Source: an uncultured Labedella sp.
GTDB taxonomy: Bacteria > Actinomycetota > Actinomycetes > Actinomycetales > Microbacteriaceae
Assembly (NCBI GenBank): GCA_934636065.1
Contig: CAKTZW010000128.1
Location: forward strand, 1-5,982
Length of the DNA stretch: 5,982 bases
Direction of reading: 5' to 3'
Position 1 is the first letter of the stretch. The number at the start of each line of letters is the position of its first letter. This document shows, in pieces, positions 1-5,440 of the stretch. Under the pieces are notes generated by a model, which did not search any database, was not told where the DNA came from, and saw only the letters and a list, made by a program, of their open reading frames with translations. The translations under genes were made by a program, and so were the position numbers.

Positions 1-1
1 C

Positions 2-124
2 CCCCAGTCTCGCGGCGACCACCGACATTCGCCTCTTCTCCTGTCCCCCGGGCTCTTCGCGCTGGTCGCGACCGGCATTGTGCTGCTGCTGCGCCCGCTC
101 TTCCGAGGCCGCCGTAGGGACTGA
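2..124 (+). CDS. C-terminal end of a membrane protein (5' end outside window)
   Basis: Only the last 40 codons and a TGA stop are present. The second half encodes a hydrophobic stretch (SPGLFALVATGIVLLLRPLF) followed by a basic tail (RGRRRD). This is typical of a final transmembrane helix with a cytoplasmic positive end. No LPXTG-type sorting motif is visible before the helix, so a sortase substrate is not supported. Third-position G/C is high in the helix part. In the first 11 or so codons it is lower, and there another frame looks more coding-like, so a frameshift near position 35-42 is possible. The gene converges on rnj and ends just before a shared terminator hairpin. The protein family cannot be identified from this fragment. 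Confidence 0.55.
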   Translation, partial: PQSRGDHRHSPLLLSPGLFALVATGIVLLLRPLFRGRRRD

Positions 125-136
125 CGACCTCCCACG

Positions 137-190
137 ACATGAAAACGGAGATGGTGCACGTAACGACGTGCACCATCTCCGTTTTCATGT
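137..190. terminator. Bidirectional intrinsic terminator between convergent genes
   Basis: Positions 137-161 and 166-190 are perfect reverse complements (25 bp) around a 4-nt AACG loop. The outer trinucleotides 133-135 (CAC) and 192-194 (GTG) also pair after one mismatch. Within the arms, a GC-rich stem (CGGAGATGGTGCACG and its complement) is flanked by AAAA on the left and TTTT on the right. Each strand therefore reads stem then U-run. The hairpin begins 12 nt after the plus-strand stop and lies 8 nt beyond the rnj stop, as expected for a terminator serving both convergent genes. Confidence 0.9.
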
Positions 191-198
191 GGTGAGGG

Positions 199-1902
199 TC
201 AGCCCTCGTCGACGACGATCGTCGTGATGACGGGGTTGCGGCGGTGGCGGCGCGAGAGCCACCGGCCCATCGTCCGCGTCATGATGTCCTCGAGGTCCTC
301 CGGCGACGTCTTCGAGCGCGGCCCGGCCTTCGAGAGGGCCTCGCGGATCGCGGTCTCCGCGTTCTTCTCCCACCCGGGCTCCTCGACGAAGCCGCGCGAC
401 AAGAACTCCAGCGGCTCGAGGAGCGCGTTGCTCTTCGCGTCGACGAAGGCGAGGATCGTGATCGTCCCCTCCTCGGCGAGCACGCGGCGGTCGTTCATCG
501 CGGTCTCCGTCGCCGTGCCGATGGTCTGGCCGTCGACGAAGACGTACGGGGCGGGAATGCGGCCGGAGATGCTCGAGCGACCGCCGACGAGGTCGACGGA
601 CACGCCGTTCTCGATGACGAAGACCTGGTCGTCGGCGACGCCGGTCTTGCGCGCGAGGGCCGCGTTCGCCGTGAGGTGCCGCCACTCGCCGTGATACGGG
701 AGCACCGCGGACGGCTTCACGATGTTGTAGCAGTAGGTGAGCTCGCCGGCGCTCGCGTGGCCCGACACGTGCACCTTCGCGTTGCCCTTGTGGACCACCT
801 GCGCACCCCAGCGGGTGAACGCGTTGATGATGCGGTAGATCGAGTTCTCGTTGCCCGGGATCAGGGAGCTCGCGAGCAGGATCGTGTCGCCCTCGCCGAT
901 CTCGATGATGTGCTCGCGGTTCGCCATCCGAGACAGCGCGGCCATGGGCTCGCCCTGCGACCCCGTGCAGATGAGGACGGTGCTCTCGTCGGGCATCTTC
1001 TCGATGGCCTTCATGTCGACGAGCATGCCCTTCGGGATGCTGAGGAAGCCGAGCTCCTGCGCGATGCCCATGTTGCGCACCATGGAGCGACCGATGAACG
1101 CGACCTTGCGGCCGTGCCGTTCGGCCGCGTCGATGACCTGCTGGATCCGGTGCACGTGGCTCGCGAAGCTCGAGACGACGATGCGCCGCGGTGCCGTGCG
1201 GAAGACCTGGTCGATCGCCGGGGCGAGGTCCTCCTCGCTCGTGGTGAACCCGGGGACGTCGGCGTTGGTGGAGTCGGTGAGGAACAGGTCGACGCCCTCG
1301 TCGGCGAGGCGCGCGAAGCCACCGAGGTCGGTGATGCGACGGTCGAGCGGGAACTGGTCCATCTTGAAGTCGCCGGTGCAGAGAACGGTACCGGCGCTCG
1401 TGCGGATCGCGACGGCCAGCCCGTCGGGGATCGAGTGGTTCACCGCGAAGAACTCGGTGCCGAACGGCCCGAAGTCGACCTCGTCGCCTTCCTTCACCTG
1501 CACAGTCTTGGGCGTGATCTTGTGCTCCTCGAGCTTGGCCGAGACGAGCGCGAGGGTGAGGCGCGAGCCGACGATCGGGATGGTCGGCCGCTCCTTGAGG
1601 AGGTACGGGACTCCGCCGATGTGGTCCTCGTGGCCGTGCGTCAGGACGACGGCGACGACGTCCTTGAGGCGGGAGCGGATGGCGGTGAAGTCGGGGAGGA
1701 TGACGTCGATGCCGGGCTGATTCTCCTCGGGGAACAGCACTCCGCAGTCGACGATGAGCAGCTTGCCCTTGTGCTCGAACACGGTCATGTTGCGGCCGAC
1801 CTCACCGACGCCACCGAGCGGCGTGACGCGGAGGCCGCCGTCGACGAGACGGCGGGGGGTCGGGAGGTCGAGTTCGTGTCGTGGGGTCTTCTTCAGGGTC
1901 AC
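199..1902 (-). CDS. rnj: Ribonuclease J
   Basis: The 567-residue protein is an RNase J: a zinc-dependent cytoplasmic 5'-3' exo- and endoribonuclease that processes rRNA and degrades mRNA. The metallo-beta-lactamase part has the HxHxDH metal motif (HGHEDH, residues 89-94), a conserved His in NHSIPD (H156) and the GDFK aspartate (D178). The beta-CASP part has LTDST (D210), SFASHVHR (246-252), the SGH motif (380-382) and LPYHGEWR with H404. A C-terminal domain (about 455-567) follows, ending in an arginine-rich stretch. The length fits actinobacterial RNase J (about 560). The start is GTG at 1902. Only a weak purine stretch (GAAAGA) serves as ribosome site, so the N-terminus is slightly uncertain, but LRVTPLGGVGEVGRNM from about residue 24 is the usual family start region. 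No gene lies close upstream on the same strand, so it appears monocistronic. In many actinobacteria dapA precedes rnj, and it is absent here. Confidence 0.97.
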   Translation of the reverse strand: MTLKKTPRHELDLPTPRRLVDGGLRVTPLGGVGEVGRNMTVFEHKGKLLIVDCGVLFPEENQPGIDVILPDFTAIRSRLKDVVAVVLTHGHEDHIGGVPYLLKERPTIPIVGSRLTLALVSAKLEEHKITPKTVQVKEGDEVDFGPFGTEFFAVNHSIPDGLAVAIRTSAGTVLCTGDFKMDQFPLDRRITDLGGFARLADEGVDLFLTDSTNADVPGFTTSEEDLAPAIDQVFRTAPRRIVVSSFASHVHRIQQVIDAAERHGRKVAFIGRSMVRNMGIAQELGFLSIPKGMLVDMKAIEKMPDESTVLICTGSQGEPMAALSRMANREHIIEIGEGDTILLASSLIPGNENSIYRIINAFTRWGAQVVHKGNAKVHVSGHASAGELTYCYNIVKPSAVLPYHGEWRHLTANAALARKTGVADDQVFVIENGVSVDLVGGRSSISGRIPAPYVFVDGQTIGTATETAMNDRRVLAEEGTITILAFVDAKSNALLEPLEFLSRGFVEEPGWEKNAETAIREALSKAGPRSKTSPEDLEDIMTRTMGRWLSRRHRRNPVITTIVVDEG

Positions 1903-2144
1903 GTGGTTCTTTCGGAACGGGCGCCGCTCAGCGGCGCGAAGGGGTGGCGCCGCCTCGGGCGCCGGAGTCGATGGACCCCCACGACGGCCGAACCGGATCG
2001 GAAGTGACGCGGCACGGTGCGGACGCTGCGGCGCGGACGCTGCGGTGGGGGCGGAGAGCGGGTCGTCGACCCCGTCGAGGGGCCGGAACGCATTCGCCGC
2101 GGGCCTCCCGTGAGGAGACCCGCTGTCTCCTAGCCTCCCACATA
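1903..2144 (-). other. Gene-free region upstream of rnj, probable structured leader
   Basis: No ORF here has convincing codon use, a ribosome site or recognisable protein content. The minus-strand orientation suggests an rnj promoter plus 5' leader. Several inverted repeats are visible: 1906-1918 (4-bp stem with the GAAAGA ribosome site in its loop), 1921-1937 (GCGCCGC/GCGGCGC, 3-nt loop), 1946-1963 (GGCGCC twice, 6-nt loop) and 2113-2131 (AGGAGAC/GTCTCCT, 5-nt spacer). A candidate -10 on the minus strand is TAGGAG near 2128-2133, with no convincing -35. In DNA this GC-rich some hairpins arise by chance, so a regulatory role is inference. Confidence 0.4.
2019..2046. repeat. 14-nt tandem repeat, two copies
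   Basis: Two adjacent units, GCGGACGCTGCGGC (2019-2032) and GCGGACGCTGCGGT (2033-2046), differ only at the last base. They lie within the rnj upstream region. This could be a simple tandem duplication or a pair of protein-binding sites. Nothing else in the window repeats the unit. Confidence 0.85.
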
Positions 2145-2200
2145 ATCGACGAACGCGGCATCGGGCGCCCCTCGGGCGTTCGATGCCGCGTTCCGTCGAT
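2145..2200 (-). terminator. Strong hairpin after the 127-residue gene, likely terminator
   Basis: GAACGCGGCATCG (2151-2163) pairs perfectly with 2181-2193. The stem continues through two G-T pairs into CGCCC/GGGCG with a 3-nt CTC loop, giving about 20 bp. Six further pairs (2145-2150 with 2195-2200) extend it across one bulged C. It lies about 20 nt past the stop of the minus-strand gene ending at 2221, so a terminator role fits. No clear U-run follows on either strand, so it may instead be a 3'-end stabiliser or part of the rnj promoter region. Confidence 0.6.
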
Positions 2201-2220
2201 GGGTGCCTGCGAGGTCCGCG

Positions 2221-2604
2221 TCAGCCCCGGAGGCCGTCGTCGAACGTCACGTCGAGATCGAAGAACCGGTCGCCCTCGTCGTCCGACGCGCGCCCCTGCC
2301 CGCCGACGATGACCTCCGCGACCCGAGTGGGCCGGACCGACTCGAGGTGGCGGCGGAGGTCGGCCGCCTCCTCCGAGAAGTCGGCTTCGGGTTCGTCCCA
2401 GGCGTGCGGCACCGAGAGGACGTCGTTGCCGACGCCGACGACCATCTCCGCCCAGGCGAGGTCGCCGGTCTTCTCGATGACGATGGGCACGCGCACCGCC
2501 TCGGCCTGCCCGCGCTTCGCGAGCGCGGCGGTCAGCTCGACCAGGGTCGATGCCACGTCGTCGGAGGTGATCACGGTCTCGCCCGCGTATGTGATGCAGC
2601 GCAT
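2221..2604 (-). CDS. Uncharacterised 127-residue protein
   Basis: I do not assign a function. The proposed protein begins MRCITYAGETVITSDDVA, is soluble with no signal peptide or membrane helix, and has an acidic, Asp/Glu-rich C-terminal third ending in FFDLDVTFDDGLRG. The N-terminal part (about 1-65) is a regular alpha/beta-looking segment with the hydrophobic strands VRVPIVIE and EMVVGVGNDVL. Short proteins starting MRxITYA are, from memory, found in Microbacteriaceae as hypothetical proteins, but I could not check this. The ATG at 2604 is chosen because the upstream in-frame extension to a GTG at 2652 contains unfavourable codons (AGT AGT, CGA) and has its purine-rich AGGTGG too far from the GTG. 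Neither start has a good ribosome site. The gene lies 85 nt after the DUF7882-like gene on the same strand, so the two may be co-transcribed. Confidence 0.75.
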   Translation of the reverse strand: MRCITYAGETVITSDDVASTLVELTAALAKRGQAEAVRVPIVIEKTGDLAWAEMVVGVGNDVLSVPHAWDEPEADFSEEAADLRRHLESVRPTRVAEVIVGGQGRASDDEGDRFFDLDVTFDDGLRG

Positions 2605-2689
2605 CTCACTACTGTGTCGCGCGACGCCGGAGAAATCGCCCCCGTTGCGCACGAGGCGCGCACCACCTATGCGGCGAGGGCCGGTCGGG

Positions 2690-3013
2690 TCAGCCGGACG
2701 CCGGCGACCCCTCGGCCGGCTCGCGCTGCACGTCGAGATCGAGGCCGCGGGTGGAGTGGGTCGCCGTGATCATCGACTCGAGCCACGCGTTGTTGAGCGC
2801 GGCTGTGCGGGATCCGGAGAAGCGGAAGCTGACGACCGCGGCGGGACTGATCCAGACGGAGACGCGACCCCATGCGGCCTCGTGCGGCGGCGCCGTCCAC
2901 GAGAGGAGGAAGCTCTCGCGGCGACGCATCTTCTGCGCCAGCACGACCTGCACGTGGGCGAGGAAGCGGTCCTCGAAGTCATAGCTCTGACCGTCGACGT
3001 TCATGGAACCCAT
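2690..3013 (-). CDS. DUF7882-like small protein (107 residues)
   Basis: The protein MGSMNVDGQSYDFEDRFLAH... has the layout I associate with DUF7882 proteins. It has a short N-terminal turn, the FEDR-LAH-Q-V segment (residues 13-25), a basic KMRRRESFLLSW stretch (28-39), then GR-SVWISP-A-VSFRFSG (49-67) and a C-terminal LNNAWLESMITATHSTRGL helix (73-91). This family is abundant in Microbacteriaceae and has no established function. From related sequences I recall the pattern of LAHL-V-I, LRR-E-F-FSW and a tryptophan in NR-W as conserved, and this protein keeps all three. There is no signal peptide or membrane segment. The start at ATG 3013 is chosen over ATG 3004 because MGS/MGT is the common family N-terminus. 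A weak GGA lies 6 nt upstream. Longer upstream extensions of the frame are not coding-like. Confidence 0.8.
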   Translation of the reverse strand: MGSMNVDGQSYDFEDRFLAHVQVVLAQKMRRRESFLLSWTAPPHEAAWGRVSVWISPAAVVSFRFSGSRTAALNNAWLESMITATHSTRGLDLDVQREPAEGSPASG

Positions 3014-3228
3014 CGGTCCATCATGCACCCGTCCCGACCCGCGCGATGGTCGCGATGGACGGACCGCCGCGGCCCTGTTCTCCTCTCTCCTTCTCCCCCA
3101 CCCCCGTGCGGTGCCGGACGACGCCTGACGAGGGCGCCCGTTCGGGTTCGAGGGCGCCTCGTACAGGGGGCGCCCTCGAACGGGTGTAGCACTCTTGGGT
3201 GGGGAGGGAAGGAGAGGCCGGGGACCGT
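3014..3228. other. Intergenic region between ABC permease and DUF7882-like gene
   Basis: This 215-nt stretch has no credible gene. It contains the 3146-3181 hairpin, a pyrimidine tract on the plus strand (3078-3105, one A), and a purine-rich tract (3197-3217) that is nearly complementary to it. CGAGGGCGCC occurs twice in direct orientation (3129-3138 and 3149-3158). GTCCATC (3016-3022) can also pair with 3054-3060 just upstream of the DUF7882-like start. A promoter for the downstream minus-strand genes should lie here, but I find no convincing -10/-35 pair. Confidence 0.5.
3146..3181 (-). terminator. Hairpin downstream of the ABC operon, probable terminator
   Basis: GTTCGAGGGCGCC (3146-3158) pairs perfectly with 3169-3181. 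The stem extends by a T-G and a C-G pair to 15 bp, leaving a 6-nt GTACAG loop. It starts 47 nt beyond the permease stop at 3229 in the direction of transcription. No U-run follows, which is common in high-GC actinobacteria but lowers certainty. CCCGTTCG (3137-3144) can pair alternatively with CGAACGGG (3177-3184), so a competing fold exists. Confidence 0.55.
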
Positions 3229-4539
3229 CTACTCGTAGCGGAGCGACTCCACGGGGTCGGCCCGCGCGGCCCGGGCGGCGGGAAGGGTGCCCGCGAGGAA
3301 CGCGACGCCCATGACGACGAGCACGACGATCCCGATCGACACCGGATCGAAGGCGATGAGCGTCAGCCCGGGCAGGTCGGCGAGCAGCGACGTCGAGACC
3401 GCCGAGCTGATGAACCCGCCCGCGAGGATCGCGAGCACCGCCCCGATGGCGCTGCCGAGGAAGCCGATGAACGCCGCCTCGAGACTGAACAGCCCGAAGA
3501 CCTTGCCGCTGCCCATCCCCATCGCCTTCATGAGTCCGATCTCGCGCGTCCGCTCCTGCACCGACATGAACAGCGTGTTGACGATGCCGAAGCTCGCCGC
3601 GAGCAGGGCGATGACGGCGAACGCGTTCAGCACGAGCACGATGCCATCGATCACGGTCCGCACGGCGCCGAGCTGATCGGCGACCGTGGTGCCGGTGTAG
3701 CCCGCGTCGGCGAGGCGATCCTGGAGGGCCGCCACCTCGTCGTCGGTCGCGTCGGCCGCGAACCACACGCTCGCCTGCGCGTAGCGGTCGGCCTGCTCGG
3801 CCGTGAGGCCCGTGCTCTGCAGCGCGAACAGCTCATCGGTGAGGGCGGCGTTCGGGACGACGCTCGGTCCCGTCGGCGAGGCGATACTCTCCTCCGCGAC
3901 GCCGACGACGGTCGCCGCCACCGTGTGCTGTGCGCGGACCGCATCGGTGACGGCGAGGGTCACCGTCTCCCCCACGGCGGACGCGTCGTCGGCGAACCCG
4001 AGCGCATCGACGTACGAGACGGGGATGACCACCTCGAACGCTGTCGAGCCCTCGTCCGGCTCGCTGCCCGCTGTCAGCTGGAGGGACTGGCCCGCGACGA
4101 GCGTCCCGATGCTCGCGACGTACTTCTCCGCGTCGTCCCCCTCGATGTAGTCGGGGGTGACGGACTTCGTCGCCTCCACCTCGAGCACGCCGTCGATCTC
4201 CGCGAGCGCGTCGAGGTCGCTCGGCGAGAGGGCGACGACGGTCGCGCCGGGAGGGCCGGCCTGCTCGCTCTCCACCGTCGCGGGGTCGTACTCCGCGGGA
4301 CCGTCGTCCTCCGCCGCGGCCGCTCCGCCCGATTCCACCGGCTTGGTGACCGTCATGACGTCCGAGGCTCCGACGGCCGTGACCGTGTCGTCGATGTACG
4401 CGTTGATGCCCGTCCCGAGCCCGTTGGTCAGCGTGAGCGTGAAGGCCCCGACGAAGATGGCGAGGATCGTGAGGATGGTCCGGGTCTTCGCGCGGAAGTT
4501 GTTGGCGACGGCCGAGCCGACGAGGTCCGCGGCCCTCAT
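3229..4539 (-). CDS. ABC transporter permease, FtsX/MacB type
   Basis: This 436-residue membrane protein has the FtsX/MacB permease layout. A cytoplasmic N-terminus (RAADLVGSAVANNFRAKTRT) leads into TM1 (about 21-44). A large extracytoplasmic domain of roughly 250 residues follows (about 46-295), rich in Asp, Glu and Ala. TM2 spans about 297-322. A cytoplasmic coupling segment, QERTREIGLMKAMGM (328-342), contains the family's EIGLxKAMG motif. TM3 is about 346-378 and TM4 about 397-421. The C-terminus, ARAARADPVESLRYE, is the usual family ending. Such permeases act as dimers with a LolD-type ATPase in mechanotransmission, moving or releasing substrates at the outer membrane face without a classic channel. 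The ATG overlaps the stop of the ATPase gene (ATGA), implying translational coupling, and there is no strong independent ribosome site. The substrate is not readable. No periplasmic adaptor gene is present in the window. Confidence 0.93.
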   Translation of the reverse strand: MRAADLVGSAVANNFRAKTRTILTILAIFVGAFTLTLTNGLGTGINAYIDDTVTAVGASDVMTVTKPVESGGAAAAEDDGPAEYDPATVESEQAGPPGATVVALSPSDLDALAEIDGVLEVEATKSVTPDYIEGDDAEKYVASIGTLVAGQSLQLTAGSEPDEGSTAFEVVIPVSYVDALGFADDASAVGETVTLAVTDAVRAQHTVAATVVGVAEESIASPTGPSVVPNAALTDELFALQSTGLTAEQADRYAQASVWFAADATDDEVAALQDRLADAGYTGTTVADQLGAVRTVIDGIVLVLNAFAVIALLAASFGIVNTLFMSVQERTREIGLMKAMGMGSGKVFGLFSLEAAFIGFLGSAIGAVLAILAGGFISSAVSTSLLADLPGLTLIAFDPVSIGIVVLVVMGVAFLAGTLPAARAARADPVESLRYE

Positions 4540-5300
4540 GCCGACACCGCGTCGGGTGCTGTCGCCGGGCCGGTCGCGAGATGAAGACCGGTGTGTGCGA
4601 CGGGGGCCGTGACGGAGCGCGACTCGTCGACGAGCAGGCCGTCCCGGATGACGAGACGCCGGTCGCAGCGCGCGGCGAGCTCCTCGTCGTGAGTGACGAC
4701 GATGAGCGTGATGCCGTGTTCCCGATTGAGCGTGAAGAGGATGTCCTCGACCACGGCACCCGTCGCGGTGTCGAGGTTGCCGGTCGGTTCGTCCGCGAAG
4801 ATGATGCGGGGGTCGTTCACCAGGGCACGAGCGATCACGGCCCGCTGCTTCTGGCCGCCGGAGAGGTTGACCGCCTTGCTCCGGGCCTTCGCGTCGAGTT
4901 CGAGCTGCGCGAGAGCGGCCATCCCGCGGCGCTTCCGCTCCCCCCTCGGGACCCCGGCGATCTTCATGGGGAGGACGACGTTGTCGAGGACGGACGCGTT
5001 CGCCGTGAGGAAGAACTGCTGGAAGACGAACCCGAACGTGCGGTTCCGGGTGCGATTGAGGCGCCGCCCCGCGAGGGTCCGCGTGTCGACGCCCTCGAGC
5101 GTGATCGTCCCCGACGTCGGCGCGTCGAGCAGCGCGAGCGCGTGCATGAGCGTGGACTTGCCGGACCCGCTCTTGCCGACGATCGCGACGCTCTCGCCCT
5201 CGGCTATCTCGAAGCTCACCCCCTTGAGCGCGTCGAAGCGGTTCTGGCCGCGGCCGTACGACTTACGTACGTCGGCGACTCGGATGATCGGGCTGGGCAT
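4536..5300 (-). CDS. ABC transporter ATP-binding protein, LolD/MacB type
   Basis: This 254-residue cytoplasmic ATPase powers the adjacent permease. It shows Walker A (GKSGSGKST, 42-50), a Q-loop glutamine in FVFQQF (94-95), the ABC signature LSGGQKQR (146-153), Walker B IIFADEP (167-172) with catalytic E171, the D-loop GNLDT (174-178) and the switch histidine in VVTHD (H204). The LDAPTSGTI segment (58-66) and the short 254-residue length fit the MacB/LolD/FtsE group. The last 25 or so residues (after VDESRS) are a low-complexity Ala/Thr/Pro tail, longer than in many homologues. The start ATG at 5300 has an excellent ribosome site, GAGGAG (5306-5311), five bases upstream. It is the first gene of the two-gene operon and is divergent from the kinase gene. 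Confidence 0.95.
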   Translation of the reverse strand: MPSPIIRVADVRKSYGRGQNRFDALKGVSFEIAEGESVAIVGKSGSGKSTLMHALALLDAPTSGTITLEGVDTRTLAGRRLNRTRNRTFGFVFQQFFLTANASVLDNVVLPMKIAGVPRGERKRRGMAALAQLELDAKARSKAVNLSGGQKQRAVIARALVNDPRIIFADEPTGNLDTATGAVVEDILFTLNREHGITLIVVTHDEELAARCDRRLVIRDGLLVDESRSVTAPVAHTGLHLATGPATAPDAVSA

Positions 5301-5305
5301 GCTGG

Positions 5306-5311
5306 CTCCTC
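5306..5311 (-). promoter_or_regulatory. Ribosome binding site of the ABC ATPase gene
   Basis: On the minus strand this reads GAGGAG, five bases before the ATG at 5300. It fixes the start of the operon's first gene. Confidence 0.85.
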
Positions 5312-5317
5312 GGTGTG

Positions 5318-5336
5318 CGGCCGGGCGATCCGGCCG
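5318..5336. promoter_or_regulatory. Inverted repeat in the divergent promoter region
   Basis: CGGCCGG (5318-5324) pairs with CCGGCCG (5330-5336) across a 5-nt GCGAT loop. It lies just upstream of the ABC operon's ribosome site. It could be a leader hairpin or an operator for a regulator. The sequence is GC-rich and the arms short, so chance is possible. I find no convincing -10/-35 for either divergent gene between 5301 and 5440. Confidence 0.4.
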
Positions 5337-5423
5337 TGTTCTCAGCCTCCGTCCGCGCCTTCGATCGCGCGTCCGCCGATCGGGTTCAGTCCGCGTACCG
5401 CGATCGCGTCACGCCCGTGACCC

Positions 5424-5432
5424 GGGAGGAGG
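5424..5432 (+). promoter_or_regulatory. Strong Shine-Dalgarno of the kinase gene
   Basis: GGGAGGAGG is a near-perfect anti-16S complement. It is 8 nt before GTG 5441, which is in frame with the kinase, but 35 nt before ATG 5468. This spacing supports GTG 5441 as the start. An out-of-frame ATG (5433) directly abuts the motif, with poor spacing. Confidence 0.8.
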
Positions 5433-5440
5433 ATGCGCGT

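Noticed and set aside
1900..1905. CACGTG palindrome at the rnj start codon
   Set aside because: It is a six-base palindrome formed by the GTG start and its flank. This is expected by chance in GC-rich DNA and has no supporting partner site.
244..2007. 587-residue plus-strand reading frame opposite rnj
   Set aside because: It lies wholly antisense to a gene with full RNase J motifs. Its translation is Arg/Asp/Val/Leu-rich with no domain, as expected of a GC-rich shadow frame.
1928..2161. 77-residue minus-strand ORF upstream of rnj
   Set aside because: It is arginine-rich and low in hydrophobic order, it crosses the hairpins of the region, and it lacks a ribosome site.
2690..3766. 358-residue minus-strand frame extending the DUF7882-like protein upstream
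   Set aside because: Only the last 107 residues are protein-like. The upstream part overlaps the permease in another frame and is Arg/His-rich noise.
3199..4584. 461-residue plus-strand frame opposite the ABC permease
   Set aside because: Its composition (Arg, Asp, Glu, Gly, His runs) is that of an antisense shadow, whereas the opposite strand gives a clean FtsX-type permease.
4581..5420. Plus-strand frames opposite the ABC ATPase
   Set aside because: The minus strand carries every ABC ATPase motif in order. The plus-strand frames have none.
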